NCBI GenBank assembly: GCA_019914995.1
Contig: CM034143.1
Coordinates: forward strand, 2,482,501 to 2,546,500
Length of the DNA stretch: 64,000 nucleotides
Direction of reading: 5' to 3'
DNA from: Acanthochlamys bracteata
Lineage: Eukaryota > Streptophyta > Magnoliopsida > Pandanales > Velloziaceae
Both the position numbers and the translations under genes were made by a program. Every line of letters begins with the position of its first letter. Position 1 is the stretch's first letter. Below are positions 1 through 13,190 of the stretch, one piece after another. The notes under the pieces were generated by a model, which made no database searches, was not told the DNA's origin, and saw nothing but the letters and a program-made list of their open reading frames with translations.

Positions 1-824
1 TACTACAGTAACAAAATTTAAGCTTTGAACTGTTTGTTTAGATACGGCTAATATATCATAATAGTTAAACCTAATCAGAACATCGATAAAACTGTCAGAT
101 CATCAAATCACTGATTAATTCGGCAGGTCACCGATCGATTCGAATCCAACAATATTAAAACTACATATATCAATAATAATATGACGAGCCTAACTGCTCC
201 AAAACAACCCCACAGCTCTATTCTTCGACACCAAGTTTGATTAAAAAGTTAGATACATATATCAATATAATATTAAGAATCCGGTTGGATACATTAGAAG
301 TTAGATTAGAAAAGAAAAAAGATAAAGCCGTATTTGTGAGATGCCAAATATTATATTACTACACTATCAAATTTTAAAATTTTAAACTGTTTGTTTAAAC
401 ATACCTAATGTACACTCCAGTTTGATAAAACATTATTTAATTATTGTTACGAAAATATATTTGATTTAAATAGTTGAAACAATTTTGATAATCTTTTAAG
501 GAAAGTTTAAGAATTAAAAATTTTCATGTACAGTAATAACTTAAAAATAAAAATGTTAAGAAGAAAATAAAATTATTAGAAAAACCAAATTCAATGTAAA
601 GTTAACTTTAATTGAGTTTTAAAAATTATATTGAGAAACATTATAAAAATGAAGAAATATTTAACAAGAAAGTAATAAATTAATTGTAAGGAAATTTTTC
701 AAAAGATTAAAACTTGAAGAAGAAAGAAAAAAAAAATAGTAAATGTATAACAGTTAGAAAAGAGAAAATATATGAGTTTAAATTAATTACCAAAGTGGGC
801 AAAAAATAGAGTTCGAATCTTGAA
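1..824. other. AT-rich spacer with a possible MITE terminus
   Basis: No coding potential is visible. A GC-richer stretch at about 95-165 contains paired GATCGATTCG-like words and ends in TTAAAACTAC. This resembles the right end of the MITE family seen intact at 833-1452. It may be a short internally deleted copy starting near 56, but I could not fix its ends. The rest is simple AT-rich sequence. Confidence 0.3.
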
Positions 825-832
825 CTTCATAG

Positions 833-1452
833 CATAGTTATAAAACCCGAACCGGCCCGCCCGGATCTTCCGGAAATCGTCTATTCGGAGCGTAAATCGA
901 TCCGAATTTATAATAAAATTGTTTATGCAATCGACCCGTTCTGACCCGTTTCGAACCGGTCGACCCGCTTGTCCGGGTCGAACCGGGTTAAATTAAATTT
1001 TAAAAAATTTAAATTTATGATATATTAATACAAAAATAATTATTAGTAGCCTTATATTAAAATATTAATATATAGTTTATATTTTATATTTGTATATGAT
1101 AATGCAAAAAAATAAATTTGTTATATTTTATTTGTAAATATTTATTATTAGTGATTTTAAATTTTTATATTACTAATTTTGTTAAACTGTAAGAAAAATA
1201 ACAAAATTATTTTAAACAAAAAATTTTTTTTAAAATTTATTATTTAAAATATTTTTTTGTTAGTTTATTTTTTTTTATGCCTTCTAACAAAGAAAAAATT
1301 TATTATTTTTTCTTTTGAAATAATAAGCGTTCGCACTACCGTCAATGCTTTAGTATTTTTGACATAACGGTTCAACCCATTGACCCGACGGATCAACCCG
1401 TTGATCCAGACAGTTTTTCGGTTCAATGTCCGATTCGGTTTTTACAACTATG
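833..1452. mobile_element. hAT-like MITE (family B), 620 bp
   Basis: The terminal inverted repeats are about 23 bp: the left end begins CATAGTTATAAAACCCGAAC and the right end, reverse-complemented, begins CATAGTTGTAAAAACCGAAT. The flanks are CTTCATAG (825-832) and CTTCAGAG (1453-1460), an 8-bp target-site duplication with one mismatch, which is the hAT signature. Both sub-terminal regions are rich in GACCCG/CGGGTC words and the centre is AT-rich. There is no transposase reading frame, so the element is non-autonomous. Ends and duplication are seen directly; the superfamily follows from the 8-bp duplication. Confidence 0.7.
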
Positions 1453-1629
1453 CTTCAGAGTGAAACTTTTTTATAAATGTAATTTTGAAAGTCAATGCAT
1501 TATTTAGAAATACTCGAAAGAGATATCTAAACTTCTAAACTCATCTGACAGTTTTCTATTACAACCTTAACGTAATACAATTTTGATTCTAAAATAACTA
1601 CCCTACCCAAACGGAGACTATTATAAGAC

Positions 1630-2273
1630 CATAATTTTAAAATTCGATCTGAACTGGTCAAATCGAATCAGAAATCAATAATGCGGCGCTACTTTTGGGC
1701 CGAATTGATATAAAAATGAGTCGCGTAAGCGACCCAATATGACCCGAATCGATCCGGTTGAGCTAATCGATCTGATTTTAGTATTTATAAAAAAATAATA
1801 TATTTATTTAAAATAAAAAAATATCTTCATTAGCATTCTAAAATATACACTTTACTGAAGAGTCTTCTATTACTAATTTATTTTTTCGTACTTTATTTTT
1901 TATTAAAAAATAATACATAAACAAAATTTAGTGTAAATAATATATATAATTTTAGAGTAGATAATTTATTTTTTGTAATGCATAAAACATAAAAATTTTA
2001 TTATATGTTAGACCGTTTGGCTGTTGCTTAAGTACAATAGCCGAAAAAATATAAAAAATATAATTTTAAAACATATTCAATATTTCTTATATACAATAAT
2101 TTTATAATTTTAAAATAATTACTATAAAAAATACTATATAATGCATATACTTATATTTATATATTAAATTTATTTAATAAAATCCTATTTGACCTAGAGG
2201 GTTGATCTAATTCATTAAATTAACTTCCGATAATTTTTTCAGATCGTAAACCAAATTGAATTTTAAAACTACA
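1630..2273. mobile_element. Diverged family-B hAT-like MITE
   Basis: The left end CATAATTTTAAAATTCG and the right end, reverse-complemented TGTAGTTTTAAAATTCAA, match the family-B termini. A sub-terminal block rich in CGACCC/GATCCGG lies at 1660-1770. The flanking 8-mers TATAAGAC and TATAGAAC agree only partly, so the element looks older than the copy at 833. No reading frame of note is present. Confidence 0.45.
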
Positions 2274-2279
2274 TATAGA

Positions 2280-3550
2280 ACAAACAATGTTCAAAAAATC
2301 CTTTAGTTAATAAATATATTTTAAACTTTTCAAAAAATAAATTATATTTTTTAAACTAAATAATAAAATTTATATTATATATAAATTTTCTAATATATAA
2401 TTTTTCTAGAAAGTCTAAATCTTTTTAAAATAATTTTTTAAGATGAACAAAATTTTAAAATTGCAACCGTGGGAGTGCGTTCAGACGCACTCTCAAACTC
2501 CCTTCCAACTAATAACTCCTGCTTCTAGCAAGTGAAGGCCTAAAACTCTAACAAAGATGCACTACATTCTCAATATAATACATAGATAAAAACTGTTTAG
2601 TTTATCAGAACTTCAATCTTCAACTATACAAGTAAAAGGCCAGTAGAATCCTGTCTGTTAGACCATAAAAATATTCAGATCTTCCATGAAAAGTATACTT
2701 AAATGGCATCGAAATTCAGCCTACCGTTAACAAGCTGCAACAAAATTGTATTTTGTCTTATTGCGTTCATGACCTAAACATTATCTATACAACTCCACAT
2801 CCATCAATAATGATAGACACAAGCATCAGGTTCCATCGGAAACGTGTGCTGAAAACACCAAACCAGAAAACACCTCAAAAAAAGCAACAAACAACAACAG
2901 TAAATGAATAGGCGAACAATGCGACAACAAGAGGCACTTCCAGTCTGATTACCAGTCTCAAGAGGCACATTGCATTATTACTAACAACAGACGTGAAACT
3001 ATGGCACGAGGAAAAGCAGTGAAGCAATTTTTTCTCAATTGCTCTTTCAACATAGTTGCATAAAATCATAATTCTAATGAAGTCCAAGCTGACTACCCAT
3101 GAAAAGACCACAATCATATTCTTAGAAACCAAAATTAACAAATCCCTGAACATCAGATTTACTCAATACCAAGGGCTTGCTGCTCATTAGAAGCTAAAAC
3201 AAGCATGCCATTCATGATGCTCAACTTTGGTTGAAGTGTCTGAATCAACTAGACAAACAGAAGGTAAATCTCAAATCCACACTAACTAAATTTTCCATAG
3301 AAAGGACTCTATGCTCTTTAGTAATATAGACAAAAAAACCTCTAACCGCAATTAAAAATCTCATATATGTGCATATGTAGAACCACCGATAACTATAAAG
3401 TAGAAAGCTGTAGGGTCTGGCCTTTGATCTACAAAAAATTCTCTCTACCAACACATGAGCATGGTGAACATAATACCTTTATCAGCTTCCTAGTCGGGAA
3501 TAAAACTGAAACAGGATGTATACAGTTGAAAAAAGCAGATTTCTCGTGTC
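2280..3550. other. 3' flank of the CSN2 gene
   Basis: This stretch lies downstream of the stop codon of the minus-strand CSN2 gene and holds no gene I can recognise. The first few hundred bases next to 3550 probably include the 3' UTR. Short reading frames exist on both strands, but none resembles a known protein. Base composition is closer to transcribed DNA at 2460-3550 than in the AT-rich MITE zone to the left. Confidence 0.35.
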
Positions 3551-6500
3551 TTAGCTCACTCGATTGGAAATTGTATGGTACAAGGACTTCAGCTGAGTGT
3601 TCCATTTGTCTATGGCGGTATATTTCTTCATTCCTTTGGATCTGCAGAAAGCAACCAATCAGAACTCAGTTTCGGTTAGAAGATTACCAAACACCAACTA
3701 ACCACAAGAAAGAGATGGACGACCTGTCACCACACTCTAATAGCTTGTTAACTTGATCAATGTGTCCTTGGATGCGGTTGTCCAGGATTAAGGAGACCAA
3801 AAGCTCCTCCACATCTTTCTCCGGCACATTCAGTTCCTGAAAACGCAATTCATGAGTATATGATACAAGCAGGTGCAAATATCTTATTAAACAAAACACC
3901 TAAGTTCACAACTTTGACATAGTAGGCATAGATGAAGCTAATAGTTTCTACACAGTTACAATGGTGAACTTGCATATTTAGAAAAGCAGAAGTCTATATT
4001 GGAGCACACGTATCTAGCAAAGCACAAGTGTATTTGAGAAGAGTGTTAAGTCATGTTCAAACAAGCCCAAACTTGTGAAATTCCATGTCAAAAGAAGCTG
4101 GTTAAAATATTCAAGTAAAGATATTCACCTTATACAACACAAGATTGTTAATATACCCACGAATATATTCAATAATGCAACAAAAGTTGACAAAAAATTT
4201 ATACAGAGAAATTAACATCGTAGAACAGTAAAGAAGTTTTAAAGAATGTTACCAGATAGTGAAATTAAAACAAAACGAAAAAAAGACATGCCATTCAATT
4301 ACCTTTGATACGAATGGGATTCGAATTCTTGTATATGGCTTAATGAGTTTCAGCAGAACTTGTGTCCTGATCTTCCTTAAGAGATCCTCAATGTAGTTAC
4401 GGATGAAAGGATCATCCATTATAGTTTTTCTATTGCTCTGTAAGTAAAATATTACACATTTCAACCAATAGTGCTATGTTGAAACATAACTCAAGGGTAA
4501 ACTAATCAACCTTCAAGATCTTTTCAAATTCCAGAATCTCATTACGTTGGTAAGCTGCTATCAAGTTCGTCATTGCCAAGATTTCAGGATCATTTTTGTA
4601 TCTGAAAGAGAAGAGTAGCTAGAGGTAAGTGCAGACTTCCAAAACAAAAAGTAAGACGAAACAAGTTTTAAAGGGAAAGGGTCCATGTAAGAGAACGTAC
4701 GGCTTTGCCTCTTGCCCATCAAATGGATTGACTTCAGATTCCATCAGCATATTTGCGAGAACCAAATATCTGAAATGTGATGGCAAGCAAATAAATATGA
4801 GTAAGAAACAATTAATACCTACTGAAGAGAAGAAAATAAAAGAACAGCCTGTGTGAATTACTTAAGGCATTGTATTCTGCGCTGATTTCCAGCCTCATCG
4901 TAGTTCTTGAACGCTTCAAAGAAATCAGTAGCAGCTTCAGGCCATTGTCTTTCAGCCATATGCATTTTGCCACCACACTCACGGATAATGCCCATGATAC
5001 GTGGATGGGGTATAGCAGACTTTATAGAGAGAGCCTTTTGGTATAGTTGCTACAACCCGAAAAAGACTTGCATGACCGCCAAAAAGTGTAGGAGAAATAT
5101 ATAATGAATCAAAAATTGACAATCAAATAAATAATGTCCATTAAAGTAAACTTTGTGTCAGAAAATCATCACTTCTACTGATTAGTTGCTTTGGCAAGAA
5201 AATTCTGTCTACCAACATAGATATCCAAATTAAACTTCCAACTAGCATAATAAATGCTTATCCATATACATTAACCAAATTTTGATGAATTCAATATTTA
5301 AGTTTTAAGGGCTGAAAAAGAAATTTCTCACCAAGAAAATAGATTCTTCAATTAGTTGTTACATTAATTGTTAGTGAACAGATCTACTGCAATGGCATAG
5401 AATAAAAAGAATATTAAAAGAGAGACTTTCACTTGAACTTTCTAAAACTACATGTGCATCGAAACATTCACTCTTATGTTCAATTAGCTGCTTGTTTCAA
5501 TCAAGAAGTGAAGAGTATTTTCAAAACAACAACCGACAACCTCACCTTCATTTTTCAAAAGCCTTATAAGAAGCTTGTAAGGCAACTTCTGTAACTACAA
5601 ACATAACTCTGGACATCTCTTGAGCAATCACAAGGACACTTCGCAAATGATTTATTGCCCAATGCACTGCACTATATGTTTTTTGTAAATGGCTGGTATG
5701 ATCAACTTGCAAAATAATCGGCAAGCATAATTTCGGATTTACGCTTTATTTCCTGACACATTTTAACACAAGGCTTCTAGCAACACTTGCAAGACAGATT
5801 GTTTGATAAACATAAGATAGAACATATATGTATAAGCTAAACGTTATACAACTACTACTGATAATGAGTTAATAATAATGTGTACCCCTCCACGAGCACG
5901 TGTATCTCTCTAAAATCAACACAGCAATTTCTAATGAAATTAAATACAAAATAAAAGACGACAAAAAATATGATTCCACAGCACAATGCTGTTGCAGATT
6001 TGACTCTTAGAGCAATATGAAAAACATGTAGAAGCTATAGAACATATAAACTAGGAACCAAACTTGCGCTTAGAAGTAAATCAAGAAGCCATATCATATG
6101 AAATTTAAATTAGATGGTCAGAAACAAGCGCTGCAGATTAGCGAAGAACTACTGCAAGGAACTCATCAATAGACACAAACGATATACTTCTGAATGACCA
6201 GTGCCAAAAGCATTACTATCCACAAGCTCCACCATTCAGATGTATCAGGATTAATTGATGAACCAGGAGTACAACTTCCGACAAGATGAATTCACTGAAA
6301 ATACCACTTTTGCGCTGACCATAAAAGCTAAGCAGAAGATAGGTAGAAACATGACAATCTAACAGCCCAAAAGAAAATTATGAGGCAACAGGTTAATACC
6401 TTTAGCTTTTTGTTGTTCTTTGTCTCAGTGTACATTTGTATCTCAATAGCATAAACCTCCAGGAGTTGTGTACCTTTTTTCTGGTCATCACTACCATCTT

Positions 6501-8754
6501 CTCGTTGACAGGCCTTGTGAAGTTCTTTTAGTATCTGTTTGTGTCCATGAATTAAAATTAGCAAAAAGAAGACCCAAACCATTGTGTAAACATCATGAGA
6601 TATACCTTACTCATTCGTGCATATTCACCCATGTCAAACCAAATTTTGCAGAGTTTAAGATTGGTCTTAAACCAAAGTCTCTGTAGAAAAAGAAACCTAC
6701 TTTAGCAACATACACAAACTCCAAATATCATTTATCCTATTAAAAGATTCATGCAAGGTTGTTACCTCATTCTTTGCCTCTTCCAGGGCCTTTAACGTGG
6801 TTTGATAGAACTCCTGCAAGAGACCAAAATTCTGGCTCACTGACCCAGAGACGAAGTCCATAATGTTATTTAAACATTTTTCGCTGTAATTGCGTGTGAC
6901 TGCTGACTTGATATATGTCAACATCTCCCTATAGGCTTCCATCATCTCTTTGTACTTTCCCAGACGATAATAGAGCTTAACAGTTTGCTTCAAAGCCTTG
7001 AAACCCCTGAGTAAGTGAAATGAAATGGTTACGCCAGCAGAAAATTCACCAAACTCCACGTTCTTATCTAAATGATATAATTACACACTTGCAGAAATGA
7101 AGTTCATGAAACATGAAGTGAGGTTTTGAAACATAACAAAGATTTATTAACACAACATATGATTGTGAACTTAAATGTCTGGCTGTCACTTACTATCATG
7201 ATTTAAATTCTTACCAGCAAATAATACATTTGATGTTGAAAGTTATTCAAATTCAGATTTCAGAACAGTAACTTACTATGTACCTAAACAATCAGCACTT
7301 CCTTTAGGGAATCGCACATTTGCTGCTACCAAGTAAGCTTATATCCACAAATAAGTAACCAATAACGAGATATCCACTAGACTAAGCAAGCATAACAATA
7401 AGCATAGATAAGGGTCACTCTCAGAAACCCACATAATGAACTATATGGAGCAATCCAAGCACCAAATTAAGCTTATGAAAATCTTCATATTAAACAACAT
7501 GCTGACATGTTATCGGAAGACACGAAAATCATTGCACATCTGTTGAAACAATTTTAGACACTGCAAGAGGTTGGTAATATGAGTCCTTCATTAACTTGAA
7601 AGGCATTTGGTGATAGTAGAAGTTCCACCAACTACCCAACCAATCCAGTACTGCACTAACACCACACTAACTGGTACCGCCAAGGTGAATTAACATCAGC
7701 ACATACATGCATATCAAATTCCAAGTCTGATGAGTACCTTCCGTAACTTTTTTAACAGTTGCTGAACAAATGTTCTAACGCAAACATCATAAGCTTTTAA
7801 AAGGTCCAGCAGATAGAAACAACAAGCATGTAATAGCAGATTCTACATGCCTTTTGCAACAAAACTAATGTACCTCTGTAGACATCAGCAAGAACAGCTA
7901 AATGCCAATTTAAATTTTTAAGCAACCAAAACGTGAAACACCTTGTATTCAATAGCACCAAGGAGAGAGTCAACAAACTCACCATTCAGCCTTCTCAGGT
8001 TCCATTTTAACTACTTCAGCAAATCCAGCAAGAGCATCCTCTGGATCAGTTTCCACTAAGCCTATGAGACATAAGATTTATAAATAGTTAGCAAAATCAT
8101 ATAATAGAGTGCCAATATCACACCAACTGCCCATTCCCCGCTTAATGCATTGCCTTAAACATTAAAAATTTAATATTAAAAAAAAAAGGTTAACATAAAA
8201 CCAACAAAACATAAATTTCATTAAAGAAAAATCATGTAATCTTTAGAGCGCTAATATAGCACTGAGTAACCGATTGTCCACTTAAGGAACTTTATACATT
8301 CACAAAATGAAATAAAGAAAAAGGGTTAGCAGGAAACTTAGAAAACATAAATCTCTTGAACATTTAAGATGTGATAATCAATAAAACCATATTACAATGC
8401 CTTCATTGGTATACTGAAAATAAATTCAAAATAATAATAATAACATAATATGAGACCAGAGATTTCCGGTAAAAGGGAGCGAAAGTAAACATACCCTTGG
8501 AGTTGTAGTACTGATTCTCGATATCAACATCTTGTTCCTCGGGCTCCTCGTCCGAGTACTCGAATCCATAATCTTCCATATCCGCATCTAAACAAATCAC
8601 AAACAATTAAAAACAAAATAATCAAAAGCCTAATCAAACTCTCCCAACAGAAACAATCAAACGCACTACACTAAACCCTAATCAACCAATAACAATATAA
8701 AACCCAAGAATGAAAAAAGCGATCCATCGAGCGAGAGAGAGTACCGGAACCCAT
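3551..8754 (-). CDS. CSN2: COP9 signalosome complex subunit 2 (CSN2)
   Basis: CSN2 is a scaffold subunit of the nuclear COP9 signalosome, which removes NEDD8/RUB from cullins and so controls cullin-RING ubiquitin ligases. I can place 12 coding exons, all with GT..AG borders: 8745-8754, 8495-8587, 7983-8061, 6766-7006, 6606-6680, 6400-6534, 4862-5049, 4701-4769, 4511-4601, 4303-4437, 3724-3836 and 3551-3641. They total 1,320 nt, giving 439 aa, the length I recall for the Arabidopsis protein. The acidic N terminus ([20 protein letters not shown]), the block ending in MDFVSGS and the C-terminal PCI region ([13 protein letters not shown], then [19 protein letters not shown]) are near-identical to known plant CSN2. 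The protein ends YHTISNRVS. The first coding exon is only 10 nt (Met-Gly-Ser plus one base). A longer reading of exon 11 that runs on to a stop is intronic read-through. No frame disruption is seen. Confidence 0.95.
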
Positions 8755-8879
8755 TACAACCCGGCGGTTAGACGGAGTTGAGCGGTGAAAAGATTTTCTT
8801 TCTTCTTTATTAGTGAAATAGAATGAAATAGAACGAGAGAGAGAGAGGAAAAGACAGAAAAACGGGCAAGGGCTTTGAT

Positions 8880-8900
8880 ATCGGGCCGTAATGGGCCTTT
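8880..8900 (-). promoter_or_regulatory. Paired GGCCC / site II-like motifs upstream of CSN2
   Basis: Two GGGCC words (8883-8887 and 8892-8897, the second TGGGCC) lie about 130 bp upstream of the CSN2 start. TGGGCY site II elements bind TCP factors and are typical of plant housekeeping promoters. A GA-rich tract at 8831-8850 lies between them and the start codon and is probably 5' UTR. The motif is seen; its function is inferred. Confidence 0.4.
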
Positions 8901-8909
8901 ATCTGAGCC

Positions 8910-11450
8910 TGCTACTAGATTTGTCGAACTACGGGTTCGGTAATGGTCATTGATAACCTGAAAATAGCAGAACAGCATCCAAACGAACAAATGGTTGTGA
9001 ATAAATCATAAGTTGGACCACAAATAATGAATGATAGGAGTATAAATGAATACATTTTTAGTAACTTTTGGCATAACTTAAGTTTTGGTTTTTAATGATT
9101 ATGAGCTAAATTTGATCTATTTTTATAAATATGCTAGGCAAAAAGAAAATGATCGGAGAAAGAAGACAAAATGATGTAAAAAATTGAAACAAAACAAGAA
9201 TAAGTGGGCTTTCTATCTTGACCCATTAGCATCAATCATGTGGGCTCGCTAGAGATAAAGAAGGCATGAAGCTAGTTCGCAAGTAAGTCACCTCTTTGTA
9301 ACCCTGTTCTTCCTTATTTTGCGAGACAAGGCCACGACGGAAAAGAAATTTTATCTGCACCAATCCATATAGCACTTGAAGAAAATCCTTCGTACTAGAA
9401 GTCTTCCACATATACTCTGCGATTTCTTAGCACAAAATCTTCTTCGAGTTGAACCAAATTACGTCGAAATTCGAATCAATCCACACAAAATCCACATTAC
9501 CAGATTTGGGAGTCCGAGTTGGAAATTTTTCCCCTGTTCATTTTTCTTGGAGTCAAATTTTAATAGGAAGAGAAAGTGAAGATAAGTAGAATAATAAGGA
9601 GAAGGATTGAGGAGGGAAGACCACGAAGACCCACAGGACAAGGAGACTTACAAGAGTGAGCTACGAACAAAGCACTTCAATAGCTGAGAGCAATTGGAAA
9701 GACTGCATTTAGATTTGCTCTTTCATTGTTTATGTTCATTTCATTTGATTTTGCCATTTGTAATATCAGCAAAAATAGTTAAACCTCTCGTAACTAGAAT
9801 TCTTGATGAAACGCTGGTTGAATTTTGGTTGAATCTATGAACATGTTGTAAGGAATGATTATTATATAATTTAGAAGTTACTAATCTTTTTTAGAATTGC
9901 AACACGAATATTAAATTTAAATATTTGATCGATTTTGATTTCATATTTGAATTATTTAATTATTGTGTGTGCGTATATCATTTGGAGTATAATTTAAAAT
10001 CTTAAGATTAATAAATCTAATTAGTGTTTCTGAACCAAAAATAATATAATTGTATAATTTCTAATTTTACAAATTTTAATGTATTTCTTATTTAATTCTA
10101 TATTATGTCAATGTTAGAATAAATTAGAAATAAGTAATTATAAATTGGACTAAACTAAGGATCATAATTAAAAATGAACTAAACAACTAGTACGACATTT
10201 TCACTTTAATCAATAATGAAAATTACACTTATCCAAAGATTCAAACACACTTATCTAAATATTCAAGAAAAGAACACAACTAGAATTTTATTTATTTTAT
10301 CAATTCTAATTTTTGAAATGTATACTGCTCGTCTATTTGAATTTGCTTTCATACATACTTGAATTTCGATAACCAATCTTTCACTTTGTTACATATTTTG
10401 TATGACAAGATTGAGTTAGAGTTAGAGTTAGCTTTAATCTATATAGATCGAGATCTTCGTTTATCCCTTTAGGAGGATAGCTATTGTGTTCTGATTTCAG
10501 CTAGTACTATAAGAATTTGTCCTCCCTAGTGCTCCTTCGATACTATAGATACTATAGATAACAATTATGCACTTGCGAGAGAAATTAAAAAAGAATTTTG
10601 AAGAACTTTTAGGTGATTTTAGCATCATTATATTTTACGCAGTAGCTAGAAATTAATTTTACATAACTTTTGATCTATCTATTCTCTCTTAGATCATTTA
10701 GGTTTTTTTTTTAAAATCTTGCACTTGTTTCGTATTTAGAGCATTTTTGTTTTGCATTTTATTTTTAAAGTTTTGCATTAGTGTATGATAAGCCGCTCTC
10801 AAGGTTAATCTTTTTTTTAAAAAAAATTAATTGCAAACTTGAGAGAACTTGTAGGAGAATTTGGCGTTGGCGTAGAAATCAGTTGAACATTATGGAGCAA
10901 AAAGTTGATCATCTGTTTAGACCTTTGAAATTCTATTATCTTCCATAAACAATGTCACACCTACTTGCAATGTAATACCAATTATATTCTATAATTAAAG
11001 ACATATAACCTCTCTTTTTACTATTCTGACAAAATATAAATTTTCATTTATTAGAAAAATGTCTATCATAATTAATAAATAAAATATTTTTAATATGAGT
11101 TTAAATCAGAATGAGTATACTCTTATTTTTGTGTTACACGCAAAAAATGTCAAATGTGAATCTAGAATTTTTTTTAAAAAAATTACTATAAAAGGAAACT
11201 ATTCATGAGCTTTCATGCATCAATCAAAACAAATTATTTATGTAAGAAATATATTGAAGTATTCTAATAACTTGATACATTTAAATCATAGGATAGTATC
11301 TCAATATGGTACCAAATACTAATAGTTATGATTACTATGATATTTGATGATTTCGTTGTGTCCACAGCATTTATTCAAATATAACACTTGTGTTTTAATG
11401 ATGGGTACACAAATTATGCTTATAAATGTACCATTGAATGGTAAACTTAG
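8910..11450. other. Intergenic, no gene recognised
   Basis: This AT-rich spacer lies upstream of CSN2. Overlapping open frames near 9376-9641 on both strands do not resemble known proteins and have no splice partners. A triple GAGTTA repeat sits at 10413-10430. Nothing else can be assigned. Confidence 0.4.
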
Positions 11451-11717
11451 CGGGTGTTTTCTAAGTCTATAAATTGAGTTTTTAAAAGTAAAATTGTAAA
11501 ATATGAGTGAGATAAAAATAGAGTTTAAAGTGAGTTTATCTTTTATATTGTAGTAAAAGTGAATTTAAAAGTAAATCTAAATTTAAAATTTGAAAGTGAG
11601 GTTATGGTTCAAATTTTGAGTTTAATATTTATATTTATTTTGTTTTAAAAGTAAAACTAAATTTTTTTCCTGTAGATAAAAAAATTGATTGAGGTAATCA
11701 AATTGTCATCATATGCC

Positions 11718-11925
11718 GTGAGCGTTTGGAAGTGATTATAAAAATAAAAATTTTTTGAAACAGAAAATATTTTTATCTTTTTATAAAAATGAAATTTATT
11801 TTTTTACTTTTAAAAAAAATAATAAAAATATGCAATAAAAAGATCTCATTATGTAAATTTTTTTTTATTTTCTAAATTTTTAAATAAATTTTTTAAATAC
11901 TTAAAATATTGGCAATATGGGTTAG
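11718..11925. repeat. AT-rich MITE-like repeat (family D), right end missing
   Basis: It begins GAGCGTTTGGAAGTG, followed by about 200 bp of A/T runs and the word AATAAAAAGAT seen in the other family-D copies (14103, 14768, 29060, 29918). The expected CCAAACG right end is absent. The sequence instead runs into a family-A hAT fragment at about 11930. An older C-like AT-rich stretch (11455-11700) lies just to the left. Confidence 0.4.
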
Positions 11926-11929
11926 GATT

Positions 11930-12048
11930 AGATAATTTTGACTTGTATAAATTTATGGGTTAAGTTAGGGTTGAAACGAATTTGATCCGGTTATTAAATA
12001 AGTCGACTCGAAGTTAATCCACGAATCCAAATTGCCACTCCTAATCAC
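11930..12048 (-). mobile_element. Truncated family-A hAT-like MITE end
   Basis: Reverse-complemented, this begins TAGGAGTGGCAATTTGG and continues with the CGACTTATTTAATAACCGG block. It matches the first about 120 bp of the intact element at 25362-25927. Only one end is present. Confidence 0.5.
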
Positions 12049-12049
12049 T

Positions 12050-13190
12050 AACAAAGCTTAACTTTCATTATTACTAATTCTATTTTAGACCGCATCATTT
12101 GCTCACCGTCTGTCCAACGCACGTGACTGAGTAGGCCACTCTGTACATGACCCAACTCTTTTGGTTGGGTTCATCATTAATCGAAATTTTTGTCTTCTGA
12201 TATGTTAGTTTTTGTAGTCCTACCAATCACAAGCTCCCGTTCGTACGAAAGCATTTTGATTGCGTCAATGATTAGATTAAGATTACAATGGATCGGTCGG
12301 GAGTGTCAAAGATTGCTGTGTGTGTCATTGTTGGCAGACCAAGACTCGCACGCTCATGTCCACTCAAAGATTGTTCATTCAAACTGACCCGTCCATGTAA
12401 TCGATCCAGATGAGTTCCAATTTGATTCTATCAATCATATCGAATGAATCAATCAAAAGTTTTATTAAAAAGAATAAGAAAATTTATAAATAGTTTTAAA
12501 TTATAGGTTAGATTTAGTCTAGACGTGTTTTTTCTCTTATTATCTTCACGCCTTTTTTTAGTTTAGCTCAAGCTCGATCGCAGCTGCTCCATTGGTCGAA
12601 ACTTTAGATCCGCCGCTGTTATACCGCCTCCAATGCTTCTACGTTTGAATGCCTTCTTCACACTGATTGCTGCTCGAGTTCGATCCCGGTTACAAACAGT
12701 CCTAGATCTGGTTATTATTCGAGCTTGATCTTCGCCAGCTCCGAATCGCTGCTCTCCGGCTCTGTTATTCCTCTCTGTTAAACTAGTCCACTGCTTCTCT
12801 TCGATCTGCGCTTGCTTCTCATCTGTATTCGCGCTTGTTTTCTTCTCTTTTTCCAAAAAATCACTACCGAGTAGTTCTTGTCTGTCAATCTGTCTTCCGA
12901 ACATCGAGACTACCTCCGATCTCTGACTATTGCAAGTCCGTCTAGCGGACTTGTTCGATCCCTCAAATCTAAAGTTTGTTGTTTCCGCCGAAATCAACAT
13001 TATTCGAGAGTAGAATTCTCCCGAAAAACAAATTCTTTCTTCAATTGTGCTGGTTCGACTTAGCACAAGCGCGAAATGCTCCACCGGAGATTTCATCGAG
13101 TCTTCTCCACCTCCGCCGCTATATTGAATTGAAGCTGACTAGGTTTTGGTTCACGAGTGTTGTTTGATTAATTTTCCTTACTTGTATTCT
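12050..13190. other. GC-richer, coding-like block of unknown origin
   Basis: From about 12560 to 13190 the base composition rises well above that of the flanks. Open frames run on both strands: 177 codons on minus at 12563-13096, and shorter ones on plus. The plus strand is CT-rich like a plant 5' leader. I recognise no domain in any frame and see no convincing exon chain. It could be a captured gene fragment, the 5' end of a decayed element or a pseudogene. A family-B-like MITE terminus lies downstream at about 13590. Confidence 0.3.

Noticed and set aside
811-824. tRNA B-box-like word near AGTTCGAATC
   Set aside because: No A box, no cloverleaf and no acceptor stem could be drawn around it.
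2875-3153. 92-codon minus-strand frame beyond the CSN2 stop
   Set aside because: It lies in the probable 3' UTR, and its hydrophobic composition reflects T-rich DNA.
3367-3756. 129-codon plus-strand frame
   Set aside because: It is antisense to the last CSN2 exons and their flank and shows no known domain.
9376-9641. Frames on both strands in the intergenic region
   Set aside because: No similarity, no splice partners, and the two frames overlap antisense to each other.
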